Positions 32,500 to 41,707 of a DNA stretch of 64,000 nucleotides are shown piece by piece. The notes below the pieces were generated by a model. The model was not told the origin of the DNA and made no database searches. It saw only the letters and a list, made by a program, of their open reading frames with translations. The DNA is from a bacterium (GTDB lineage: Bacteria > Planctomycetota > UBA1135 > UBA2386). The stretch lies in NCBI GenBank assembly GCA_024743115.1, contig JANSXC010000018.1:1-64000 (forward strand). Reading direction: 5' to 3'. Each line of letters begins with the position of its first letter. Position 1 is the stretch's first letter. The position numbers and the translations under genes are program-made.

Positions 32500-32532
32500 G
32501 GGAGGGGGGGGCGCTCTGCGGCGTTCGGCGGA

Positions 32533-33525
32533 TCAGGCGATCGGCAGATCGCGGCGCGCGCGGCACATCTCGTCGTGGACGCGCTGGATCTCGGCGCAGC
32601 GTGAGTCGATCGGGCCGTCGCCGACGTCCTTCACGTAGCGGCAGGCGGCGAACCCGGTCGCGCGCTGTTCGTAGCGTTCGACCCACTCGTCGCGTTCGGC
32701 GCGGCGGCCCTTCGGCACGGGCCAGACGGCCCGGGTCGGGATCGTCGGCAGGTCGATGCGCCACGGCTTGGCGCTGACCCGCATCCGGAAGCAGGCTTGG
32801 ATGCGGCACAGCTGCGCGTAGGCCGGATCGCAACCGAGTTCGACGAACAGCTCCTGCGCTTCCGCGCTGCGCGGATCGTAGCAGCGGTGCATCGCCACGA
32901 GCCGGGTGCCCGCCGGCGTTTCGTAGACCGCGAGCCGCATGCCGGGGTGCGCTGCGGCGACCCTGGCGATGCGCTGGAAAACGCGAATGCGATCAGCGGC
33001 TCGTGCTTTCGCGGTGTAGCGCAGCGCGCCGCGCACGATGATCAGCCCGATGGGCAGCACGACGGCGAGGAGCAGGCCGAAGCATCCGAGCGGAATCCAC
33101 AGCTTGCCGAAACACCAGATCGCCGCCCACAAGGTCCCGGCAAACACGGCCGTGGCCAGCCAATCGAATGCCTTCTCGGCGAGCGGCGACAGCTTCGGCG
33201 CGTGGTCGATGTCGCCGAACCAGACATCGGGCTCGTTGAGGCAGCGTGCGCCGTAGCGGTTGCGGGTCACGACCGCCAGGTCGGTGCGAGCCACGATCTC
33301 TTCGCGGATCGGCAGGCCCTCGTCGCCGTAGGCGAGCTTGGACTCCCGCCAGGGGACCCGATGACCCGCGCGCAGCTTCGCGAGGGCCTGGATCGCGCGT
33401 TCCTCGGCGTGGCGGTGGGCGTCCTCGTGGTTGGTATCGGACCAGCCGAAGCGGCGTACCACGCGCGTTCGCCCCCGGATCTCGCCCTCGAGTCTCACCT
33501 CGGCCCAATGTGCGGGGATCAGCAC
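32533..33525 (-). CDS. two-TM membrane protein of unknown function
   Basis: 330 residues from GTG 33525 (the open frame extends further upstream, but the extension looks random and would overlap the divergent peptidase gene). The N-terminal ~110 residues are polar, with FGWSDTNHEDAHRHAEERAIQALAKL. A pair of hydrophobic helices follows (about residues 150-205: TAVFAGTLWAAIWCF and LGCFGLLLAVVLPIGLIIV). The C-terminal cytoplasmic half has several Cys and His: MHRCYDPRSAEAQELFVELGCDPAYAQLCRIQACFRMRV, AACRYVKDVG, CAEIQRVHDEMCRARRDL. The pattern of an R-CYDPRS segment and regularly spaced Cys hints at a ligand- or metal-binding domain; I recognise no family. Confidence 0.7.
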   Translation of the reverse strand: MLIPAHWAEVRLEGEIRGRTRVVRRFGWSDTNHEDAHRHAEERAIQALAKLRAGHRVPWRESKLAYGDEGLPIREEIVARTDLAVVTRNRYGARCLNEPDVWFGDIDHAPKLSPLAEKAFDWLATAVFAGTLWAAIWCFGKLWIPLGCFGLLLAVVLPIGLIIVRGALRYTAKARAADRIRVFQRIARVAAAHPGMRLAVYETPAGTRLVAMHRCYDPRSAEAQELFVELGCDPAYAQLCRIQACFRMRVSAKPWRIDLPTIPTRAVWPVPKGRRAERDEWVERYEQRATGFAACRYVKDVGDGPIDSRCAEIQRVHDEMCRARRDLPIA

Positions 33526-33571
33526 CCTGCGCACGATAGCGGCGGGCGGCGCGTCGCGGCATGCTTTGGTG

Positions 33572-34888
33572 ATGCGGATCCTGCGCTGGTTCGGGTCGGT
33601 TCTCGGCGTCGTGACGCTCGCGGGATGTATTGCCGGTGGCCGGGACGCGTCGGCAAGCCACGAAAGCGCCGGCGTCGAGGAAGCGAGGCCGCGCCATGGT
33701 GCGGGTGCTGCCGAGTCCCGGATGCGCGCACGCGAACTCGGCATCCACATTGGTCCGCATCCCAGCGGCCTGCACGATGCGATCACCGACGTCCCCGGCG
33801 TGCGCGTCGGTCACGCGACGATCCACGAAGGCGAACGCTTCCACACCGGCGTGACCGTGATCTTGCCGCCGGGCGACAACCCGTTCCGTCACAAACATGC
33901 GGCGGCGCTCGCGGTGCAGAACGGTTTCGGCAAGCTGATCGGCGCGACGCAGCTGCAGGAGCTCGGCGAACTGGAGAGTCCGATTGCGCTCACAGGCACG
34001 TTGAACGTGCATCGCGTGGCGGATGGACTGCTCGACTGGCTGTTGGCGCGGCCGGGGAACGAGCGCGTGCGTTCGGCCAACGTCGTCGTGGGAGAGACGA
34101 ACGACGGGCGGTTGTCGGACATCCGCGCGCGGCCCGCCGGTGCCGCGCACGTGCGGTCGGCGATCGCCGCGGCGAGTGACGCGGAGTTCGAGGTCGGTGC
34201 GGTCGGCGCCGGTGCCGGCACGATGTGCTTCGGCTACAAGGGGGGAATCGGGACAAGCTCGCGGCGGGTCGATGGCGCCACGGTCGGCGTGCTCGTGCAG
34301 ACCAACTTCGGTGGGCGGCTCCGGGCGCCGAAGCTGGCCGCTGCGGTGGGAAACGGCGCGGAGTCGAAAGTCGGGGGCACGGAAGCCGGGACAAGGGCAG
34401 CCGGGACAAGGGCAGCCGGGGCAAGGGCAGCCGGAATAGCTGGGGAGCGGGTCGCGACCGCGGGCCCTGTTGGCGGTCGGCCCGACGAACACGTCGAGGA
34501 CCACGACGGCTCGTGCATGATCGTGATCGCGACGGACGCACCGCTCGACCAGCGCGCGTTGCAGCGACTCGCGACGCGGGCGTTCGCGGGCATGGCACGA
34601 GCGGGCGCGTCGTTCAGTCACGGCAGCGGGGACTATGCGATCGCGTTCTCGACGACTGCGTTCGCCGCGGACGCGCCGGCCGTCTGGCGCAGCGGGCGCC
34701 TGTCGCCGCTCTTCGCAGCGGTGGCCGATGCCACCGAGCAGGCGATCTACGATTCGTTGGCCGCCGCGACGACGACGACGGGGCAGGGGCGCACGGCGCC
34801 GGCCGCGCCGCTCGCACGATTGCGCCAGCTGGCGGCCGCGGCCCGGGGCCAGGCGGCAGGCGGGGGCGAACGCCGGGGGCAGCGCTGA
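33572..34888 (+). CDS. P1-family (DmpA/BapA-like, S58) aminopeptidase, lipoprotein
   Basis: 438 residues from ATG 33572. The lipobox TLAGC follows a short signal. The mature protein matches the DmpA fold: GPHPSGLHDAITDVPGVRVGHATIHEG, TGVTVILPPGDNP, ALTGTLNVHRVADGLLDW, VVVGETNDGRLSDIR, VGAGAGTMCFGYKGGIGTSSRR and GVLVQTNFGG. The autocatalytic Gly-Ser junction and nucleophile is in HEDHDGSCMIVIATDAPLDQRAL-like sequence (DGS at about residue 310). Between the two halves there is a ~45-residue insertion with tandem repeats. Family members hydrolyse beta-peptides or D-/L-amino-acid amides. It precedes the NYN nuclease gene by 17 nt. Confidence 0.9.
   Translation: MRILRWFGSVLGVVTLAGCIAGGRDASASHESAGVEEARPRHGAGAAESRMRARELGIHIGPHPSGLHDAITDVPGVRVGHATIHEGERFHTGVTVILPPGDNPFRHKHAAALAVQNGFGKLIGATQLQELGELESPIALTGTLNVHRVADGLLDWLLARPGNERVRSANVVVGETNDGRLSDIRARPAGAAHVRSAIAAASDAEFEVGAVGAGAGTMCFGYKGGIGTSSRRVDGATVGVLVQTNFGGRLRAPKLAAAVGNGAESKVGGTEAGTRAAGTRAAGARAAGIAGERVATAGPVGGRPDEHVEDHDGSCMIVIATDAPLDQRALQRLATRAFAGMARAGASFSHGSGDYAIAFSTTAFAADAPAVWRSGRLSPLFAAVADATEQAIYDSLAAATTTTGQGRTAPAAPLARLRQLAAAARGQAAGGGERRGQR
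34386..34430 (+). repeat. three tandem 15-bp repeats in the P1 peptidase gene
   Basis: CCGGGACAAGGGCAG occurs at 34386-34400 and 34401-34415 exactly, and at 34416-34430 with one change (A to G). The units encode AGTRA-type pentapeptides in the region just before the autocleavage site. Confidence 0.9.
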
Positions 34889-34905
34889 GCCGCAGACGGG
34901 AGCCA

Positions 34906-35379
34906 TTGCCGGCGCCGCCGCCGCTCGCCGGCGTCGTGCTCGACGGCTCGAACGTCCTCGCGACCAACGGCCGCGGTGGGCTCGAGCGGATCGAGTCCGC
35001 GCTGGTCTGGTTCGCGGACCGCGTTCCTGACTGGCCGCAGATGGTCTTTCTCGACGCGGCGACCGCACGCCGGCTGCGGCCCGAGGTGCAGGACGTCGTG
35101 CGCGCGCGCTGCACTGATGTGACTCCGGGCCGCGCGCGTTGGGCCGTGAGTCCACCCGATCTCGAAGCGGACCTGCACGTGCTCGAGTTCGCGCGCGGGC
35201 ACCGCGCGCTGATCGTCTCGAACGACCGCTTCTTCGACTACGACGAGCTGCGGCGGGATGTCATCACTGTGCAGTTCCGGTTCGTCGCAGGCGGGTTCGA
35301 ACCGTTCGACGAGGCGACCTGGTTTCGGGGTTCTGGCGGGGCGCAGCGGGTTGGGCTAGGCGACTTGCTGGGGAGTTGA
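34906..35379 (+). CDS. NYN/PIN-fold (Zc3h12a-like) ribonuclease domain protein
   Basis: 157 residues if translation starts at TTG 34906 (GGGAG lies 5-9 nt upstream); no ATG is available near the domain start. The fold begins VVLDGSNVLATNGRGGLERIESAL, the NYN motif with the first acidic residue in LDGSN. Then come WPQMVFLDAATARRL, PPDLEADLHVLEFARGHRALIVSNDRFFDYDEL (second acidic cluster and the SND.fFD motif) and a C-terminal VQFRFVAGGFEPFDEATW. Such domains are metal-dependent RNases. The 3' end overlaps the convergent MFS gene by 24 nt. Confidence 0.82.
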   Translation: MPAPPPLAGVVLDGSNVLATNGRGGLERIESALVWFADRVPDWPQMVFLDAATARRLRPEVQDVVRARCTDVTPGRARWAVSPPDLEADLHVLEFARGHRALIVSNDRFFDYDELRRDVITVQFRFVAGGFEPFDEATWFRGSGGAQRVGLGDLLGS

Positions 35380-36612
35380 CCGAATCCGTCGATTGGCAAG
35401 GAGGAACCCCAGCGCCGAGAGAATGCCGGCGCCACCACAGGCGAGCCACAGCGCCTCCGTGCCGAACTCGTCGTAGACCCAGCCGCCCGTGATCGGCGCG
35501 GCGATCAGGGACAGGCTGAAGCTCGTGCCGTAGGCGCCGTTGTATGCACCGCGTCGTTCGGGTGGGGCGTAGTCGTTGATGTAGACGCCGAGCAACGCCA
35601 TCTGCAGCACTTCGCCGACCGTGATGATCACGAGCGCGAGTACGACCGCTGCAACTCCGATCGGCAGCAAGTAGCACAGGTACCCGAGCCCGATGGCGAG
35701 CGAGCCGGCGGCGACGATCGGCATTGCCGGGATGTGCCGCAGGCCGTGCGCGATGGGCATCTCGATGATCGTGATCAACGCGGGATTGATCGCGATGAGC
35801 CAGAAGATCGTGCTCTCCGAGTAGCCCTCGTCCTTGAGGACACGCGTGCCGGTGATGAAGTACTGCATGAACGCAGTGATCACGACGAAGTTGACGAACA
35901 TCAACCAGCTGAAGTGCGGATCCTGGAACGGCCCGCGACTCGGTTGTTTGCGCTCGACGATCGTCGCGGCGGCGCCTCCCGTCGCGACGGGCTCCGGCGC
36001 ACTCTGCCGGGGAGTGAATCCGCGCAAGAAGACGAACAGGAACGCTGCGGCCAGCAGGCACGTGCCACCGTCGGCGTAGAAGATGATGTCGTAGTCGAAG
36101 GACTCGACGAGTGTGCCGCCGACCGTCGGGCCAACGGCCCAGCCAGCGTTCATCATCAGGCGGTTCAGCGAGAGCGCCTTGCGCCTCAGCTCCGGACCGA
36201 CGCTCGTGGCCACTGCGCTGATGCTGCCGGGACGGAACGCGTCGTTGATCACCCCGAGAATGAACGTCGCACCGGCGATCAGATAGACGTTGCTCAGCTG
36301 CGCCATGAGCACCATCCAGATGCCGGAAAGCGCGAGCGTCAGGTATTGCACGCGAACGTTGCCGAGCACATCGGCGAGCTTGCCACCGAGCATGCTGCCG
36401 AACACAGCCCCGACGCCGTAGAGCGTGACGACGAAGCCGGCATCGGTCGCGCTGTAGCCGAACTTGTCGAGCAGGTAGAGGTTCAGCAGCGGCAGCACCA
36501 TCGAGCCGCAACGGTTGACGAACGACGCCAGGCACAGCAGCCAGGTCGTCAATGGCAAACCACTGAACGCGTCGCGATAGAGCGCGACGAGCTGTCCCCC
36601 CAATCTCGGCAT
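35356..36612 (-). CDS. major facilitator superfamily transporter
   Basis: 418 residues with twelve predicted helices and a central Arg/Pro-rich loop. The loop between helices 2 and 3 carries the MFS motif A variant GSMLGGKLADVLGNVRV. The C-terminal half repeats the pattern with SESTIFWLIAINPALITIIE, LALVIITVGEVLQMALLGVYINDYAPPERRGAYNGAYGTSF and GGWVYDEFGTEALWLACG. The shape resembles MdtG/YebQ-type drug or sugar exporters; the substrate is unknown. It is 39 bp downstream of the ABC export operon on the same strand. Confidence 0.92.
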   Translation of the reverse strand: MPRLGGQLVALYRDAFSGLPLTTWLLCLASFVNRCGSMVLPLLNLYLLDKFGYSATDAGFVVTLYGVGAVFGSMLGGKLADVLGNVRVQYLTLALSGIWMVLMAQLSNVYLIAGATFILGVINDAFRPGSISAVATSVGPELRRKALSLNRLMMNAGWAVGPTVGGTLVESFDYDIIFYADGGTCLLAAAFLFVFLRGFTPRQSAPEPVATGGAAATIVERKQPSRGPFQDPHFSWLMFVNFVVITAFMQYFITGTRVLKDEGYSESTIFWLIAINPALITIIEMPIAHGLRHIPAMPIVAAGSLAIGLGYLCYLLPIGVAAVVLALVIITVGEVLQMALLGVYINDYAPPERRGAYNGAYGTSFSLSLIAAPITGGWVYDEFGTEALWLACGGAGILSALGFLLANRRIRSTPQQVA

Positions 36613-36651
36613 GTCAGGACCGCGGCATGGTCAGAGCGATGACATCATCGC

Positions 36652-37821
36652 TCAGCCGCGTCGCAGCGCCTGCGTCGGCGTCATGCGGGCTGCGCGCAGC
36701 GCGGGCCACGCACCACCGACGACGCCGAGCGCGATCGCGAAGATCACGGCCGTCAGCATCGTCCCGGGCGTGGTCTGGAACGCGAAGCTGACCTCGGTGA
36801 ACGTCGCGAAGTTCGTCGTGCCCGTCTGCATGCCGTTGAGCGGCAGCACGAGGATGACACCGACGATGCCGCCGAGCAGGCCGAGCAGCGAGGCCTCGAG
36901 CAGGAACGCGAAGAAGATCGCGCCGGGTCGGAAGCCCGTGGCGAGCAGGATGCCGATCTCGTTCGTGCGTGATGCGATCGCGGACAGCATTGCGTTGATG
37001 CCGGTGAAGACCGCCGCGACGCCCATGATCAGGGACAGGAACGTGCCGATGAAGATCAGCAGGCCACTGAGCGCGCCGGTCTGGCTGTCGAGATACTCGC
37101 GTTCGGTCAGGATCTTGGCCGGGATGCGCTGGTCCTCCGCGAGCCGCGCCTTGAGCGCTTCGACGTCGGCGTCGGGTTTCAGCTTCGCGATGATTCGGCT
37201 GTAGTGCTGCGTCTCGAGTGCGGCCTGCAGTCGGTCGACATCGCCCCAGATCTCGGTCGTGTAGGCGCCCGTCGATTCGAACACCCCGACCACGCGGAAC
37301 GGCGTGACGTTGATCTCCAGCACGTCGCCGACCTTGGCGTTCTGGATGCGTTCGGACACGGCGCGGCCGACGATGATCTCGTCCGTCCCAGGCGTGAAGT
37401 TGCGGCCCTCTGCGATGCGGAAGTTGTCGCCGTGCACCTGGAACGTCGCCTGCATCACGCCGCGCAGCGGGATGTTCGTCTCGCCACCGTCCAAGCGTTT
37501 GAGCAGCGACGCGAGGTAGTTCTCACCCGACGCGATCGGCTTGCCGGTCTCGTCCACCGCGAACTCCGGGATCTCCTTGAGTGCGATCTGGGCGCGGTCG
37601 CGATCGAAGCCGCTCTCGCCCTCCGACGTCGCGCCCGGGCGCAACATGATGACCATGTCATCGCGGCCTTTGCCCGTGAACATCTCCTCGAAGCCCGCCT
37701 TGAGGCTCAGGACGCCGGCCAGTACGGCGACGGTCGCCGCGATCGACAGCACGGTCAGCCACGTGTTGCCCGAGCGGGCGATCAGGCTGCGGTAGTTGTA
37801 GCTCAGCGGAACGAGCGCCAT
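36652..37821 (-). CDS. FtsX/MacB-type ABC transporter permease (second)
   Basis: 389 residues. N-terminal TM helix (NTWLTVLSIAATVAVLAGVLSL), a large MacB-type periplasmic core domain (about residues 40-260, with FRIAEGRNFTPGTDEIIVGRAVSERI and VVGVFESTGAYTTEIW), then the FtsX domain with three TM helices (GLLIFIGTFLSLIMGVAAVFTGINAMLSAIASRTNEIGILLATGFRP). Together with the preceding permease and the ATPase it should form a mechanotransmission-type exporter rather than a solute pump. The gene is 4 bp after the first permease, so it is tightly coupled. Confidence 0.92.
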   Translation of the reverse strand: MALVPLSYNYRSLIARSGNTWLTVLSIAATVAVLAGVLSLKAGFEEMFTGKGRDDMVIMLRPGATSEGESGFDRDRAQIALKEIPEFAVDETGKPIASGENYLASLLKRLDGGETNIPLRGVMQATFQVHGDNFRIAEGRNFTPGTDEIIVGRAVSERIQNAKVGDVLEINVTPFRVVGVFESTGAYTTEIWGDVDRLQAALETQHYSRIIAKLKPDADVEALKARLAEDQRIPAKILTEREYLDSQTGALSGLLIFIGTFLSLIMGVAAVFTGINAMLSAIASRTNEIGILLATGFRPGAIFFAFLLEASLLGLLGGIVGVILVLPLNGMQTGTTNFATFTEVSFAFQTTPGTMLTAVIFAIALGVVGGAWPALRAARMTPTQALRRG

Positions 37822-37825
37822 GGCA

Positions 37826-38992
37826 TCAGGCTTCCGACCGCAGCGCGGTCACGGGGTTGAGGCGACGGGCGCGGATCGCGGGCATCAGGCCGGCCACGAT
37901 GCCGAGCCCAGCGGCGAGCAGTACGCCCTGGACGATCACGTTCGACTGGATCGTGAAGCCCGGGATGAACGCCGAGAAGAACGACCAGAGCGGCCGTTCG
38001 GCAAGGATCGCGAGCACCACGCCGATTCCTCCGCCGACGAGGCAGAGCGTCAACGCTTCGGCAACCAGCAGCAGTGTGATCTTGCCGTTCGTGAAGCCCA
38101 GGGACTTGAGGATGCCGATGTCGCGGGTGCGCTCGCGCGCGGCCATGAGCATCGTGTTCAACACGGCGAAGAAGATCGCGAAGAGCACGCCGCCGCCGAT
38201 GCTGTAGAGCAGCGTCGGCACGCTGCCGAGCATCGAGATGAACTGCCGCTGAAACTCGCCTTCGGTCGTTGCGCGCACGCGTTGGGGGCCGTTCTGGTAG
38301 AGCTCCTCGATCGCGCCGATGGTCGTGGCGGCATCCGCGCCTTCCGCCAGTCGGGTCAGGAAGACGCCGACACCGCCCGGGCCACCCGCGGCGCCCGTAT
38401 CCAGCGACTCGTACAGATAGTCGTAGTGGAAGTACATCGTGAGCTGATCGATGCTCGTCGACTTGGATTCGTAGATGCCTACCACGGTGAAGTCCCAGGC
38501 CGAGCCGTCGCTCTTGGGGAAGATCGTGCCGGTCAGCGGCACCTTGTCGCCGACCTTCCAGCCGAAGCGAGAGGCGAGGTCGGTGCCGATGATGCAGTTG
38601 GTGCGGGCCTTCTCCCACTCTTCGAGGGAGCCCTCGATCATCTCGAGCTCGGGGTAGCTCTCCTTCCACTTGCGCGCGTCGACGGCGAACTGCGCGAAGA
38701 AGTTCGATGGGTCCTGGTAGACGCCGCCGAACCACTGGAAACGCACGACCTCTTCGACGCCGGGGACGTTCTTGATCTTGCTCTCGTAGCTGTCCGGCAG
38801 GTTGACGAACAGGCTCACTGCGGACTGTACCCACAGCCGCGTTCGCGACGCCTGCGAGACGGCGGCATCGAGGCCGCCGATCGCCGCGTCGAGCACGCAG
38901 AGCAGGAAGACCGCGATCGTCACCGACAGCCCCGTGAGGAGCGTGCGGATCGGGTGCGAGAACATGTTGCGGATGAGCAGGCGGATCGGCAT
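37826..38992 (-). CDS. FtsX/MacB-type ABC transporter permease (first)
   Basis: 388 residues with the same layout as the next gene: TM1 (IRTLLTGLSVTIAVFLLCVLDAAIGG), a periplasmic core with IIGTDLASRFGWKVGDKVPLTGTIF and FTVVGIYESKSTSIDQLTMYF, then three TM helices with LLYSIGGGVLFAIFFAVLNTMLMAARERTRDIGILKSLGFTNG-type FtsX signature. Two different permease genes in a row suggest a heterodimeric LolCE-like transporter for lipoproteins, lipids or peptides. Confidence 0.92.
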   Translation of the reverse strand: MPIRLLIRNMFSHPIRTLLTGLSVTIAVFLLCVLDAAIGGLDAAVSQASRTRLWVQSAVSLFVNLPDSYESKIKNVPGVEEVVRFQWFGGVYQDPSNFFAQFAVDARKWKESYPELEMIEGSLEEWEKARTNCIIGTDLASRFGWKVGDKVPLTGTIFPKSDGSAWDFTVVGIYESKSTSIDQLTMYFHYDYLYESLDTGAAGGPGGVGVFLTRLAEGADAATTIGAIEELYQNGPQRVRATTEGEFQRQFISMLGSVPTLLYSIGGGVLFAIFFAVLNTMLMAARERTRDIGILKSLGFTNGKITLLLVAEALTLCLVGGGIGVVLAILAERPLWSFFSAFIPGFTIQSNVIVQGVLLAAGLGIVAGLMPAIRARRLNPVTALRSEA

Positions 38993-38994
38993 CG

Positions 38995-39702
38995 CTAGCT
39001 CCCGGTCGCGGCGGTGCGGTTGTCCTCGATGTGGCCGAGCTTGCCCTTGTCGAGGTGGATCGTCTGGTCAGCGTAGGTCGCGGCCTGCGGGTCGTGCGTG
39101 ACCATGAGGATCGTCTTCTGCAGCTCCTTGTTGAGGCGCTGCATGAGCTCGAGGATCGAGTCGGCCGTGTCGCGGTCGAGGTCCCCGGTCGGCTCGTCGG
39201 CGAGGATGACCGCGGGATCGCTCGCGATTGCGCGTGCGATCGCGACGCGCTGCTCCTGGCCACCCGACAGCTCCTTCGGTTTGTGGGTCATCCGGTCCGT
39301 CAATCCGACCAGCTCGAGCGCACGCTCGGCCTGCTCGCGGCGTTGCTTGCCGGAGAGCGGGGCGAGCAGCAGCGGCAGCTCGACGTTCTCGCGCGCGCTG
39401 AGCACGGGCAGCAGGTTGAAGCCCTGGAAGATGAAACCGACGTTTTCCGCGCGCCACTGCGCGAGATCCGAGCCGTCGAGATTCTCGATGCGCGTGTCGC
39501 CGACGACGATGCTGCCGGTGTCCGCGTGGTCGAGTCCGCCGATGAGGTTGAGCAGGGTCGTCTTGCCCGAACCCGAGGGGCCCATCAGCGCGTAGAACGT
39601 GCCGCCCGCCATTCCGAGCTCGAGTTCGTCGAGCACGCGCAGCGTTTCACCGCCGCGGCTGTAGGTCTTGGTGACGGACTGGATGTCGATGCCGGTGGCC
39701 AT
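38995..39702 (-). CDS. LolD/MacB-type ABC transporter ATPase
   Basis: 235 residues. Walker A GPSGSGKTTLLNLIGG, Q-loop NVGFIFQGFNLLPVL, signature LSGGQEQRVAIARAIA, Walker B VILADEPTGDLD, and the switch His in MVTHDPQ. These features put it in the LolD/MacB/FtsE branch that drives FtsX-type permeases. It is 2 bp from the first permease and 46 bp after the adaptor gene. Confidence 0.96.
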   Translation of the reverse strand: MATGIDIQSVTKTYSRGGETLRVLDELELGMAGGTFYALMGPSGSGKTTLLNLIGGLDHADTGSIVVGDTRIENLDGSDLAQWRAENVGFIFQGFNLLPVLSARENVELPLLLAPLSGKQRREQAERALELVGLTDRMTHKPKELSGGQEQRVAIARAIASDPAVILADEPTGDLDRDTADSILELMQRLNKELQKTILMVTHDPQAATYADQTIHLDKGKLGHIEDNRTAATGS

Positions 39703-39748
39703 GATGGGGCGTGGGGTCGGTTTGGGAGCGAAAGATCAGGGCGGATCA

Positions 39749-41170
39749 TCAAGACTGGGCGAAACGCACGCGGTCGCCGTCGCGCAGGCTCGGTGGTGGC
39801 TCGGCGACGATGCGTTGGCCGGCGCGCAGGCCGGACTCGATCGTCGCGCGACCGTTCTTGCGTTCGCCGACGGTGACCGTGACGGCGCGTACGAGGTCGC
39901 GCTCGATCACGAATGCGGTCGGGGTGCCCTCGATTTCCACGAGCGCGTTCTCGGGCACGACGATGCGCTTCTCGGCCGACGCGCTGGCTTCGACCGGAGT
40001 CGGTGCGCCGCTCTCCCGGAACACGACCCGCACGCCGTACTCGGGGCGCAAGCGCTCGCGCTGGCCTTCGTCGACCACGATGCGCACCTCGACGGTGGCC
40101 TTGGTACGGTCCGCGGTCGGCCAGATGCGATCGACGGTGCCGGTGAGCTTCTCGTCGGGGCGGGCGTCGAGGAACACGTCGGCCGGGGCGCCGAGCTTCA
40201 CCGAACTCAGCGAGGTTTCGGGAACCTCCGCCTGGATCTCCAGGGAGGCGAAGTCGACCATCGTGCAGACCGCGCCGCGCGCGTTGCTGCCGCCTTGCGA
40301 GTTGGGTGATACGACCTCGCCGACCTCGGCATCCTTGAGCACGATGACGCCGTCGAACGGCGCTCGCACGTCGGTCTTGTCGAGCGTGGCCTGGGCCTGT
40401 TTGCGGGTGGCGTCGGCCGCATCGCGCTGCGCTTCGGCGACCTTGACGTCGGTGCGGGCAACGGCCAGCCGGCGTTCGGCGGTGCCCGTGGTGAGTTCCG
40501 CGGTGGCGAGGTCCGTCAGCGCGGTCGCGTGCCGGGCCTTGTTGCCGTCGAGATCGGCGCGCGTGCGCTCGACCTCACGGGCGGAGCCGAGTTCGGCGGC
40601 GAACAGCTCGGTCGCGCGTTCGTGTTCACGCTCCGCGAACGTGACTCCGGCGAGTGCCTCGTCCGCGCGCGTCTTGGCGGCCTTGGCCACATTCTTCGCC
40701 TGGGCGACGTCGGCCTGGCGCTCCGCGACGAGCGCGCGGGCGCGCTCGACCGCCGCAACCGCCACGGCGTGATCGGCCGCCGCCCGTTCGAGCGCGGCGC
40801 GGAACTCGTCCGAGAACAGTCGCGCGACGATGTCACCTTCCTTGACGACGGAGCCCTCCCGGACGTTCAGTTCGACGATGCGGCCAGGGACGTCCGACGA
40901 GAGGGCGGCGCGGCGGGCGGCGACGACGTAGCCGTTGGCTGCCGTGCCCTTCACGGCGGCGACGGACGCCGCGCTGGCCTCGGTGACCAGCAGCGTCCGG
41001 ACCTCCGGCAGGTTGACCCGGTCGAGGAAGGACTGCACGGGGGTCCAGAACAGCCAGATCGCGCCTCCGAGGCAAATGGCGAGCGCGGCACGCATCGGCC
41101 AGGGGTTGCGGCGACGGCGGGAAGTGCCGCCCTTGGGCTGGCGATCGATCTTGAGGCTCTGGAGGTCCAC
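39749..41170 (-). CDS. MacA/HlyD-family periplasmic adaptor
   Basis: 473 residues from GTG 41170. One N-terminal TM anchor (MRAALAICLGGAIWLFW) is followed by a lipoyl half-motif around GRIVELNVREGSVVKEGDIVARL, a long alpha-helical hairpin (about residues 140-250) rich in Ala/Glu/Arg, the second lipoyl half (DKTDVRAPFDGVIVLKDAEVGEVV), a beta-barrel domain and a C-terminal membrane-proximal domain. It should link the ABC permeases to an outer-membrane channel, as MacA does for MacB. It is the first gene of the four-gene export operon; no TolC gene is in the window. Confidence 0.93.
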   Translation of the reverse strand: MDLQSLKIDRQPKGGTSRRRRNPWPMRAALAICLGGAIWLFWTPVQSFLDRVNLPEVRTLLVTEASAASVAAVKGTAANGYVVAARRAALSSDVPGRIVELNVREGSVVKEGDIVARLFSDEFRAALERAAADHAVAVAAVERARALVAERQADVAQAKNVAKAAKTRADEALAGVTFAEREHERATELFAAELGSAREVERTRADLDGNKARHATALTDLATAELTTGTAERRLAVARTDVKVAEAQRDAADATRKQAQATLDKTDVRAPFDGVIVLKDAEVGEVVSPNSQGGSNARGAVCTMVDFASLEIQAEVPETSLSSVKLGAPADVFLDARPDEKLTGTVDRIWPTADRTKATVEVRIVVDEGQRERLRPEYGVRVVFRESGAPTPVEASASAEKRIVVPENALVEIEGTPTAFVIERDLVRAVTVTVGERKNGRATIESGLRAGQRIVAEPPPSLRDGDRVRFAQS

Positions 41171-41248
41171 GGGGCGAGGGCGTTGGGGGGCGGAACAGGA
41201 TAGCGTTCGCGGGCTCGAAAAGGAGCAGCGCGTGCGTATCGTTCCGGC

Positions 41249-41707
41249 ATGGTCGACCCCGTGGTCAGGCGGTTCCTGGTGCCCGTCGACTTCGACGAGA
41301 ACCGCGATGCGGACGTCGAATACGCGATTGGGCTGGCAGCGCAGCTGCGTGCGGAGCTCTTGCTTCTCGCGGTCGTCGATACGTCCGCGACGGTCGCCTT
41401 GATCGGCCGGCATCGCGCGACCCAGGCGGGCGATCCCGATTTCGAGAAGGCGCTGCATTCCGAGGTCGAGGGCATCCTCCAGCAGCTCGTCGACCGTGCG
41501 GCCGAGGCGGGGGTTCGGGCGCTCGGTCACCTGAAGTTCTCGGAGGAGGTCGAGGAGCAGATCCTGCGCGAGGCGCTCGTGCAGAAGGTCGATCTGATCC
41601 TGGTGCACTCGCAAGGGCGGTCCGGGCTCATGAAGACGCTACTCGGTTCGACCGCGGGCGAGATCCTCAAGGCGGCGCCCTGCCCCGTGCTGGTGGCGCG
41701 CGCGTGA
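41249..41707 (+). CDS. universal stress protein (UspA family)
   Basis: 152 residues. Single Usp domain: FLVPVDFDENRDADVEYAIGLAAQL at the N-terminus, and the C-terminal ATP-binding pattern ILVHSQGRSGLMKTLLGSTAGEILKAAPCPVLV (G-2x-G-9x-G-S). It therefore belongs to the ATP-binding subgroup. The stop overlaps the GTG of the Lon-like protease (GTGA), so the two are translationally coupled and presumably act in the same stress response. Confidence 0.93.
   Translation: MVDPVVRRFLVPVDFDENRDADVEYAIGLAAQLRAELLLLAVVDTSATVALIGRHRATQAGDPDFEKALHSEVEGILQQLVDRAAEAGVRALGHLKFSEEVEEQILREALVQKVDLILVHSQGRSGLMKTLLGSTAGEILKAAPCPVLVARA

Noticed and set aside
32500..32516. G-rich run after dnaE2 as terminator or quadruplex
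   Set aside because: One G8 run only; no stem-loop and no set of four G-tracts.
41171..41614. N-terminal extension of the MacA-like adaptor
   Set aside because: It overlaps the universal stress protein gene on the other strand and lacks hydrophobic or family character; GTG 41170 precedes the membrane anchor.
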